From positions 62,001 through 126,000 of the forward strand of contig JAWQFJ010000517.1 of NCBI GenBank assembly GCA_034096865.1: a DNA stretch of 64,000 nucleotides, read 5' to 3'. Position 1 is the stretch's first letter. Every line of letters begins with the position of its first letter. The DNA comes from Theodoxus fluviatilis. Taxonomy: Eukaryota > Mollusca > Gastropoda > Cycloneritida > Neritidae. The position numbers were made by a program, and so were the translations under genes. A model generated the notes under the pieces. That model saw only the letters and a program-made list of their open reading frames with translations, searched no databases and was not told the DNA's origin. Below, piece after piece: positions 12,825-24,971 of this stretch.

Positions 12825-15800
12825 ACAGAAAGACAAGAGACAGAGAGAGAGAGATGGGCCGGCAGGCAAGTAGGCAGATAGAGACTGAGACTAACAAATG
12901 AAGAAGGGGAGAGACAGAGGGCAGGAGGTACAATACAATACAATACAACTTTATTTATCCCACAACAGGTAATTCAAGACACACAAACGCACACACACAC
13001 AAACACACCCGCACACACACATGCATGCACTCATGCAAGCACTCATGCACACACACACGCATGCATGCACACACACACACACTCACACAAGCATGCATGC
13101 ACACACACAAACACCCCCACCTGCAGGGCGAAGTCCATGAGGAGTTTGACATGGGGGGCAACGATGGCCACCTCTGTCTCCAGCAGCTCATCAAAGACTT
13201 CCAGGAACTGGCATGCCTTGTCCTGTGTGGAGGAGCACAAGGGCTTGCTTTCAAATGTGACATGTCACGTGTCTGAGGCATGTTCCCTACAATGCCATTG
13301 AGCAGACTTCCCAAGCTAGGTGATAGAAGAAATGTAAGTTGGTATGAAGCTTGGGACAAAACAACTGGCAATGTTGATTTTGTAGACATTATTGTGAGAG
13401 CTGACTGATTTGGTACGGACATTTCATTACAACAATCACTCCCTAACAAACTGGGAGATGCTCTTTGATTTCCTTGGACCAGCTTTGCTACCGATCGATT
13501 GGCTCAGAAATCGTGCCACTATTTCATTCCTAGTCAAAAGGCCATTTCACTGTCATTCAAACACTCTCTGAACACTCCTGGAAGCCTGCGATCAAGAAGT
13601 GGATGACCGAGCCATTGTCATCTCTTGCAATGTCACAGTTGTGCCTGAAAGCTTGACATTTTCTGCATTCAGCATATAACACAACACAACGGAATGCAAT
13701 AGAATACAATGCTACTTCATTCATTTAATCAGGAAATGTTTATGTTTATCGTAAAAGGGAACACAAAAACAAGGCACTGCATGTAAAAACAAACAGTAAA
13801 TACAGGCTATCAGTATCAGTCATACAGGCTATCTATCCCAGTCATACAGGTTATCACAGTCATACAGGCTATCACAGTCATACAGGCTATCTATCCCTGT
13901 CATACAGGCTATCAGATTAAATAGAGGCTATCACGGTCATACAGGCTATCTATCACAGTAATACAGGCTATCACAGTCATACAGGCTAACACAGTCATAC
14001 AGGCTATCACAGTAAATACAGGCTATCACAGTCATACAGGCTATCACATACAGGCTATCACATACAGGCTATCACAGTAAATACAGGCTATTAGTCATAC
14101 AGGCTATCACTGTCATACAGGCTATCACAGTCATACAGGCTATCACAGTCATACAGGCTATCACAGTAAATACAGGCTATCAGTCATACAGGCTATCACA
14201 GTAAATACAGGCTATCACAGTCATACAGGCTATCACAGTAAATACAGGCTATCTCAGTCATACAGGCTATCACAGTCATACAGGCTATCACAGTCATACA
14301 GGCTATCACAGTCATACAGGCTATCACAGTCATACAGGCTATCACAGTCATACAGGCTATCACAGTCATACAGGCTATCAGTCATACAGGCTATCACAGT
14401 CATACAGGTTATCAGTCATACAGGCTATCACATACAGGCTATCACAGTCATACAGGCTATCACATACAGGCTATCACAGTAAATACAGGCTATCACAGTC
14501 ATACAGGCTATCACATACAGGCTATCACAGTCATACAGGCTATCACAGTCATACAGGCTATCAGTCATACAGGCTATCACAGTCATACAGGTTATCAGTC
14601 ATACAGGCTAACACAGTCATACAGGCTATCACGGTCATACAGGCTAACACAGTCATACAGGCTATCACGGTCATACAGGCTATCAGTCATACAGGCTATC
14701 ACAGTCATACAGGTTATCAGTCATACAGGCTAACACAGTCATACAGGCTATCACATACAGGCTATCACAGTAAATACAGGCTATCACAGTCATACAGGCT
14801 ATCACATACAGGCTATCACAGTAAATACAGGCTATCACAGTCATACAGGCTATCACATACAGGCTATCACAGTCATACAGGCTATCACAGTCATACAGGC
14901 TATCTCAGTCATACAGGCTATCTCAGTCATACAGGCTATCACAGTCATACAGGCCATCACAGTCATACAGGCTATCACAGTCATACAGGCTATCACAGTC
15001 ATACAGGTTATCACAGTCATACAGGCTATCACAGTCATACAGGCTATCACAGTCATACAGGCTATCACAGTCATACAGGCTATCACAGTCATACAGGCTA
15101 TCACAGTCATACAGGCTATCACAGTCATACAGGCTATCACAGTCATACAGGCTACCACAGTCATACAGGCTATCAGTCATACAGGCTATCACAGTCATAC
15201 AGGCTATCACAGTCATACAGGTTATCAGTCATACAGGCTAACACAGTCATACAGGCTATCACAGTAAATACAGGCTCAGTCATACAGGCTAACACAGTCA
15301 TACAGGCTATCACAGTAAATACAGGCTATCACAGTCATACAGGCTATCACATACAGGCTATCACATACAGGCTATCACAGTAAATACAGGCTATCACAGT
15401 CATACAGGCTATCACATACAGGCTATCACAGTAAATACAGGCTATCAGTCATACAGGCTATCACAGTCATACAAGCTATCACAGTAAATACAGGCTATCA
15501 CAGTCATACAGGCGATCACGGTCATACAGGCTATCACGGTCATACAGGCTATCACAGTCATACAGGCTATCACAGTCATACAGGCTATCACAGTAAATAC
15601 AGGCTATCACGGTCATACAGGCTATCAGGCATGCTATCACAGTCATAAAATCAAACATCTGCTTCATTTAGATGTGTCAGAGCTGCTGGAAAAATAAGCA
15701 CTGTGAAACTGTATGGGGATGATCTTTGCATTCTAACATTTACATATACACATGCTGGTTGACAGTGGGAAACAGGTTGTCTTTATCAAACATTTCCACA

Positions 15801-18800
15801 GCTTTGAGCTGAGAGGGAAAGCGTCAACAGATTAAAATACAGCAACACTTTCCATACCTCATCCTCTTGTATCATGGCTCCTGCTATCTTCACAATGCGA
15901 GGAATAATATCAGAGACAATTTTCTGAAAAAGAGGGATTAACCAGAATATGTTATTCATCATGTCACCTACAAACCAGAACATGTCTATGTGAGAGGAAA
16001 TACAAAAGCCAATGTCGCTTCATCTGCCATAAAAGCAATACCATTCCTTAAAAACATCATTTCCTATTTACAAAAACTGTAATACATATGCTGATGTGGG
16101 CAATATGTTGTCAGTCTCAATATCAAAATGCTGAGAAGTTCATTGTATCAGAAAAAAATGAACAAGGAAAGATAAACGACTTACCCCATCTTCTTCTCCA
16201 ATGGAATAGGCCATTTCTGTCAGCAGCCTGCAATGTAGCAGAATACATAATTTGCAACAAATCAGCAACATTTTTGTGGTCATTCACTGCAACACTCATA
16301 AAGGAGTCTTTACCATGACAGAAGACATGCCAAGCAAAGGACGTCAATGGACTGCCTGTAAAAACTGCCACAGTTCAACCCTCACTCCCACTGTGTGCAA
16401 CTCTAATCCCTCCACAAAACTGCAGCATACTTTCATTTGTGTCAGCAGCAGCTTTTCATCTTACAACTAGAATGCCTCACATTTGTGTCAGCAACAGCTT
16501 TTCATCTTACAACTAGAATGCCTCACATTTGTGTCAGCAACAGCTTTTCATCTTACAACTAGAATGCCTCACTCTTAGAAAAAAAAGTTGTTGTGGTTAC
16601 GGTAACACAACAACAAAAATTGAATAGGTAGGCCTGAGGTCTAAAACAACAAGAAGGGCAAAGCCCATACGACTCACATGCTTGACCTTGACCTTTACAT
16701 GACCTTGACCTTTACATGACCTTGACCTTCAGGTGTCCTTCAAGGTCAAACAACTAAACCTAGCAATGACATCATACACTAAGAACTGCTTTACACATTT
16801 TTCCTACAAAAATACATGTGACCTTGACCCAAGGTCAAGGTCATCCAAGGTCATGCAACACAAAGCTGTTAATTCAAGACATAGGAAGCACAATGGTGCT
16901 TATTGGCACTTTCTACCATGAGATATGGTCACTTTTAGTGGTTCACTACCCCATTTTGGTCACATTTCATAAGGGTCAAAGTGACCTTGACCTTGATGAC
17001 ATGTGACCAAATGTGTATCATGATGAAAGTATAACATGTGTACTACAATGTTATGAAGTTTGGAAGAGTTATCTTCCATAGTTCAGGGTCAAGGTCACTT
17101 CAAAATATGTATACAATCCAACTTTAAAGAGTTCCTGTGACCTTGACCTTGAAGCAAGGTCAAGTCACTGTGTATGTTTTTGTACGCCTTGTCATCCTAC
17201 ACTATCATGCCAAATTGGGTGTTGATAGACTTAATAGTCTCCGAGAAAAATCCAACGTTAAAGTTTTTTACGGATTAAAGGACGCCCGGACGCCCGGTCT
17301 GCCCGGACGCCCGGACAGACGCCTGGACGCCCGGACGGACAACACAGGTGACCTATTATGAAAGTATAACATGTGTACTACAGTGTTATGAAGTTTGGAA
17401 AAGTTATCTTTCATAGTTCAGGGTCAAGGTCACTTCAAAATATGTATACAATCCAACTTTAAAGAGCTCCTGTGACCTTGACCTTGAAGCAAGGTCAATC
17501 AAACTGATATCAAAAGATAGGGATTACTTTGCCCTATACACCATATATAGGTCAGGTATCCAATCTCAAAAATTTCATAGAAAATTGGGAAAATGTGAAA
17601 AATGGCTGTTTTTTAGACAACATTTATGGCCCCTGCGACCTTGACCTTCAAGCAAGGTCAAGTCACTATGTATGTTATTTGACGCCTTGTCATCATACAC
17701 CATCATGCCAAATTGGGTGTTGATAGACTTAATAGTCTCCGAGAAAAATCCAACGTTAAAGTTTTTCACGGACGCCCGGACGCCCGGACGGACACGGGTG
17801 AGTACATAGACTCACTTTTGCTTCGCATGTGAGTCAAAAATTGAGGCCATATTGAAACTGCTTACAATTGTGTATGTGTGTGTGACTGTGTTTTCTTCCA
17901 TGAAAGAAAAAGTCTAGGGTCAGCAGACAAATATGGTTGGTCATGTTACTGTCAGCACCCCCCCCCCAACCTCCCCCCCCCCCAACCTCCCCCCCCCCCC
18001 TTATCTACTACAGACTTTTGCCTGACCATGCGAACACTGTCTCACACTCTTACCATTCTCAACCACAGAATTTCACTTGACCATGTAGAATTGCAACACA
18101 CCATCAACGTCAACTATGGAATTGTAACTGACTGCGTAGAAGTGCATGCCTGACTGCGTAGAAGTGTGTGCCTGACTGCATAGAAGTGCATACCTGACTG
18201 CGTAGAAGTGTGTGCCTGACTGCGTAGAAGTGCATGCCTGACTGCGTAGAAGTGCATACCTGACTGCACAGAAGAGCATTCCTGACTGCGTAGAAGTGCA
18301 TGCCTGACTGCATAGAAGTGCATACCTGACTGCGTAGAAGTGCATACCTGACTGCGTAGAAGTGTGTGCCTGACTGCATAGAAGTGCATACCTGACTGCA
18401 TAGAAGTGCATACCTGACTGCATAGAAGTGCATACCTGACTGCATAGAAGTGCATACCTGACTGCATAGAAGTGCATACCTGACTGCATAGAAGTGCATA
18501 CCTGACTGTGTAGAAGTGCATACCTGACTGCATAGAAGAGCATACCTGACTGCATAGAAGTGCATACCTGACTGTGTAGAAGTGCATACCTGACTGCATA
18601 GAAGTGCATACCTGACTGCATAGAAGTGCATACCTGACTGTGTAGAAGTGCATACCTGACTGCGTAGAAGAGCATACCTGACTGCATAGAAGTGCATACC
18701 TGACTGCATAGAAGTGCATACCTGACTGCATAGAAGTGCATACCTGACTGCATAGAAGTGCATACCTGACTGCATAGAAGTGCATACCTGACTGCACAGA

Positions 18801-21800
18801 AGAGCATACCTGACTGTGTAGAAGTGCATACCTGACTGCGTAGAAGTGCATACCTGACTGCATAGAAGTGCATACCTGACTGCATAGAAGTGCATACCTG
18901 ACTGCATAGAAGTGCATACCTGACTGTGTAGAAGTGCATACCTGACTGTGTAGAAGTGCATACCTGACTGCATAGAAGTGCATACCTGACTGCATAGAAG
19001 TGCATACCTGACTGTGTAGAAGTGCATACCTGACTGCATAGAAGTGCATACCTGACTGCACAGAAGAGCATACCTGACTGCATAGAAGTGCATACCTGAC
19101 TGTGTAGAAGTGCATACCTGACTGTGTAGAAGTGCATACCTGACTGCATAGAAGTGCATACCTGACTGCATAGAAGTGCATACCTGACTGCACAGAAGAG
19201 CATACCTGACTGCATAGAAGTGCATACCTGACTGCACAGAAGAGCATACCTGACTGTGTAGAAGTGCATACCTGACTGCATAGAAGTGCATACCTGACTG
19301 CACAGAAGAGCATACCTGACTGTGTAGAAGTGCATACCTGACTGCATAGAAGTGCATACCTGACTGCATAGAAGTGCATACCTGACTGCACAGAAGAGCA
19401 TACCTGACTGTGTAGAAGTGCATACCTGACTGTGTAGAAGTGCATACCTGACTGTGTAGAAGTGCATACCTGACTGTGTAGAAGTGCATACCTGACTGTG
19501 TAGAAGTGCATACCTGACTGTGTAGAAGTGCATACCTGACTGTGTAGAAGTGCATACCTGACTGCACAGAAGAGCATACCTGACTGTGTAGAAGTGCATA
19601 CCTGACTGTGTAGAAGTGCATACCTGACTGAGTAGAAGTGCATACCTGACTGTGTAGAAGTGCATACCTGACTGTGTAGAAGTGCATACCTGACTGCGTA
19701 GAAGTGCATACCTGACTGCATAGAAGTGCATACCTGACTGCACTGAAGAGCATACCTGACTGTGTAGAAGTGCATACCTGACTGCGTAGAAGTGCATACC
19801 TGACTGCATAGAAGTGCATACCTGACTGCATAGAAGTGCATACCTGACTGCATAGAAGTGCATACCTGACTGTGTAGAAGTGCATACCTGACTGTGTAGA
19901 AGTGCATACCTGACTGCATAGAAGTGCATACCTGACTGCATAGAAGTGCATACCTGACTGTGTAGAAGTGCATACCTGACTGCATAGAAGTGCATACCTG
20001 ACTGCACAGAAGAGCATACCTGACTGCATAGAAGTGCATACCTGACTGTGTAGAAGTGCATACCTGACTGTGTAGAAGTGCATACCTGACTGCATAGAAG
20101 TGCATACCTGACTGCATAGAAGTGCATACCTGACTGCATAGAAGTGCATACCTGACTGCATAGAAGTGCATACCTGACTGCATAGAAGTGCATACCTGAC
20201 TGTGTAGAAGTGCATACCTGACTGCATAGAAGTGCATACCTGACTGCATAGAAGTGCATACCTGACTGTGTAGAAGTGCATACCTGACTGCATAGAAGTG
20301 CATACCTGACTGCATAGAAGTGCATACCTGACTGCACAGAAGAGCATACCTGACTGTGTAGAAGTGCATACCTGACTGTGTAGAAGTGCATACCTGACTG
20401 CATAGAAGTGCATACCTGACTGCATAGAAGTGCATACCTGACTGCATAGAAGTGCATACCTGACTGCATAGAAGTGCATACCTGACTGTGTAGAAGTGCA
20501 TACCTGACTGTGTAGAAGTGCATACCTGACTGCGTAGAAGTGCATACCTGACTGCATAGAAGTGCATACCTGACTGTGTAGAAGTGCATACCTGACTGCA
20601 TAGAAGTGCATACCTGACTGCATAGAAGTGCATACCTGACTGCATAGAAGTGCATACCTGACTGCATAGAAGTGCATACCTGACTGCATAGAAGTGCATA
20701 CCTGACTGCATAGAAGTGCATACCTGACTGTGTAGAAGTGCATACCTGACTGCATAGAAGTGCATACCTGACTGTGTAGAAGTGCATACCTGACTGCATA
20801 GAAGTGCATACCTGACTGCATAGAAGTGCATACCTGACTGTGTAGAAGTGCATACCTGACTGCATAGAAGTGCATACCTGACTGCGTAGAAGTGCATACC
20901 TGACTGCATAGAAGTGCATACCTGACTGTGTAGAAGTGCATACCTGACTGCGTAGAAGTGCATACCTGACTGCGTAGAAGTGCATGCCTGACTGCATAGA
21001 AGTGCATACCTGACTGTGTAGAAGTGCATACCTGACTGTGTAGAAGTGCATACCTGACTGCGTAGAAGTGCATACCTGACTGCGTAGAAGTGCATACCTG
21101 ACTGCGTAGAAGTGCATACCTGACTGCATAGAAGTGCATACCTGACTGTGTAGAAGTGCATACCTGACTGCATAGAAGTGCATACCTGACTGCATAGAAG
21201 TGCATACCTGACTGCATAGAAGTGCATACCTGACTGCATAGAAGTGCATACCTGACTGCATAGAAGTGCATACCTGACTGCATAGAAGTGCATACCTGAC
21301 TGTGTAGAAGTGCATACCTGACTGCATAGAAGTGCATACCTGACTGCGTAGAAGTGCATACCTGACTGCATAGAAGTGCATACCTGACTGCGTAGAAGTG
21401 CATACCTGACTGCATAGAAGTGCATACCTGACTGCGTAGAAGTGCATACCTGACTGCATAGAAGTGCATACCTGACTGCATAGAAGTGCATACCTGACTG
21501 CATAGAAGTGCATACCTGACTGCATAGAAGTGCATACCTGACTGCATAGAAGTGCATACCTGACTGCGTAGAAGTGCATACCTGACTGCGTAGAAGTGCA
21601 TACCTGACTGCATAGAAGTGCATACCTGACTGCATAGAAGTGCATACCTGACTGCATAGAAGTGCATACCTGACTGCATAGAAGTGCATACCTGACTGCA
21701 TAGAAGTGCATACCTGACTGCATAGAAGTGCATACCTGACTGCATAGAAGTGCATACCTGACTGTATAGAAGTGCATACCTGACTGCGTAGAAGTGCATT

Positions 21801-24800
21801 CCTGACTGCATAGAAGTGCATACCTGACTGCATAGAAGTGCATACCTGACTGCATAGAAGTGCATACCTGACTGCATAGAAGTGCATACCTGACTGCATA
21901 GAAGTGCATACCTGACTGCGTAGAAGTGCATACCTGACTGCGTAGAAGTGCATGCCTGACTGCATAGAAGTGCATACCTGACTGTGTAGAAGTGCATACC
22001 TGACTGCGTAGAAGTGCATACCTGACTGCGTAGAAGTGCATACCTGACTGCATAGAAGTGCATACCTGACTGCGTAGAAGTGCATACCTGACTGCATAGA
22101 AGTGCATACCTGACTGTGTAGAAGTGCATACCTGACTGCATAGAAGTGCATACCTGACTGCATAGAAGTGCATACCTGACTGCATAGAAGTGCATACCTG
22201 ACTGCATAGAAGTGCATACCTGACTGCATAGAAGTGCATACCTGACTGCATAGAAGTGCATACCTGACTGCATAGAAGAGCATACCTGACTGCATAGAAG
22301 TGCATACCTGACTGTGTAGAAGTGCATACCTGACTGCATAGAAGTGCATACCTGACTGCATAGAAGTGCATACCTGACTGCATAGAAGTGCATACCTGAC
22401 TGCATAGAAGTGCATACCTGACTGCATAGAAGTGCATACCTGACTGCATAGAAGTGCATACCTGACTGCATAGAAGAGCATACCTGACTGCATAGAAGTG
22501 CATACCTGACTGCATAGAAGTGCATACCTGACTGCATAGAAGTGCATACCTGACTGCATAGAAGTGCATACCTGACTGCGTAGAAGTGCATACCTGACTG
22601 CATAGAAGTGCATACCTGACTGCACAGAAGAGCATTCCTGACTGCGTAGAAGTGCATTCCTGACTGCATAGAAGTGCATACCTGACTGCACAGAAGAGCA
22701 TTCCTGACTGCGTAGAAGTGCATACCTGACAGCATAGAAGTGCATACCTGACTGCATATAAGTGCATTCCTGACTGCATAGAAGTGCATACCTGACTGCG
22801 TAGAAGTGTGTATCACGGGTGTGCTCCTCATTGAGTGTGCTGGCCACCAGCTGCAGCAGTCCAGTCAGCTCCCCTTCCAGCTGGTCGGGGCACATGGACG
22901 CCACATGGTACATGACGTACATGCCCAGCTGTCAACACAGGCATCCGGTCATCCAGTGGTCATTGACCAGTCTGCTCATATACAGTCTTGAATGCGAAAA
23001 TAACATATAGTCCTGAGGCCAAGCAGCTCTATCAGCCCTAGAAAAAGGAAGTGTGGGCTACAAGTTTATACCAAATAGTTTTGACATATTTTGAAAGAAG
23101 ACACTTAGTACTTGACATTTTGAGATACTCTAACTTTGGGTATAATCTAAATAATGAGATTTTTCTTTTTTGGAAATTCGTTTTTCACGCAAACAGGTAA
23201 AAAGTTTTTAAAAAATTAAAATTGTGTTTTAACTTGTTATTTTCCCCGACTAAAGTAAGTAGGCATGTTCAAATATTACAATAATTCATGTATTGGAGTA
23301 TGTTAGTGATTTAGGTTTAGTAAGCAATTAATTAAGAATAAAAAACTTGTTTGACTCAAATCATTCGAGTTGCCTCCCTTGATGATAGTCAACATACGTA
23401 GCAATGTGCACAGACCACCACCTATTCCTTCTGCACATCTCTTGGTTGCACAATCTCCACACAAACACAATGCTGTTGAAATCATTCCCAGACTGAATCA
23501 ATGGAATCAATATCTCCTTCAAAATACATATCAGTGTCAGAACCACTACTGTCAGTGTCACTTGTGTGGTCCATGTCTTCCTCCACCAACGCCGACTGTT
23601 TGTTCACACACCCAACACATGCACACAGCTGTGTGCATTGCAGAGAGTTGCGGTGGCAGCTGCTAATAAAATATAGTTTTCTGTATAGATTTTTCATTTC
23701 TCTATTTGTTTGCCAAATTTCAGGTTAAACTAATGTTAAGATCATGGTTATTTTGTTTCCAAAAAGATCGTTACTAGCATCCACTTTGGTAAGACGCCAT
23801 TCTAAGATTATCGCCGAAAATCTGGTTAAGAAAATAAAATAAAATATTTGCGAACTCATTATCGCACTAAAACTTATGCGTATTTACCACTTTGTTCATT
23901 TTTCTACGTAAAATCTGTATTCTGGGGATTGTTTGAGCCTAAGATCATGTTCATTTGTTTTGATCATATACCTCCTACCTATACTGACTTTGGACATTAT
24001 TTATTTCCCTAGACTGCCCCTTTAACTTGGTTTTGTGCAACAAGCAACACTATTTTCCTCACATGATTATGGTGTAAATAGAACTCAAATGATCAATCAG
24101 GCAATCAATCAACTAGTTTTTACTAAAATGTAACGAAAGTATAACGTTCAACTTACTTGTACGAATTTTTCTGGAGCTCAAGTCCCTGTCGATTTACTTT
24201 TTTTAGACTTAGTTTTTCTGCACACAATACAGACAGGAGGCAGGGTATGCTCGTTTCTGGTAGTCGATTCTCGGCTGTTCTGTCCTTGTGGTCTCATTTT
24301 TGTCCTCGGTGAAACAGCTCCCGCAGCTTTACCCTTCTCAAAGCGACTCTGCGCCTGTTCGATTCTTCGTTTGTTTGTGAAACGATTGTAACATTACATT
24401 ACAGGTGAAAGCAACGCGTTTCACTTTCAGGCTTTGATTTTAAAGCAAGAAGTTTCTCAGCTATCACACGTTCTTCGCCGTCTAAAGTACTCCACTGCTT
24501 GCTTGACCATATGGTGGTATTCCACTTAATCTGTGTGAAACTCGCTAAATCTAGAGACGTAATGTCTTCGCAGCAGTGAATGCACTTGTTTAGATACGCG
24601 TATGCAAGGGACGCAACTCCGAATCTGGTAGACGTTTTTCATTGAGGTTTTTTTGCCAACTTCTATTAATTATCATACGTTATTTAGATTCATTTGAAAG
24701 TTAGAGTGTACAAAATATCAACAAAGAATATTCCCTTAACCCATGAGAACAAATATTTTTTGGTATGAACAACTATCCGTAGCTTTTGAACGATAGAGCT

Positions 24801-24884
24801 GCTTGGCCTCAGGACTAATAGGAAAGGCAGACAGATAGTGGGACTGACATCGATGAAATGACAGGCAAGCTGAGGAAAAGACCA

Positions 24885-24971
<87 letters not shown>

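Noticed and set aside
14853..15216. Repeat frame of MTVIAC units
   Set aside because: It is the in-frame reading of the 18-bp array core in an IPO4 intron.
13805..15640. CRISPR-like array of short repeats
   Set aside because: The units are contiguous and carry no spacers, and the surrounding gene is a spliced animal gene.
18073..22922. Three overlapping minus-strand frames of 1568-1602 residues
   Set aside because: They are the three readings of a stop-free 22-bp minisatellite. A 22-bp unit read in three frames cannot encode three real proteins. Only the first part of one (the IPO4 exon at 22792-22928) is real coding sequence.
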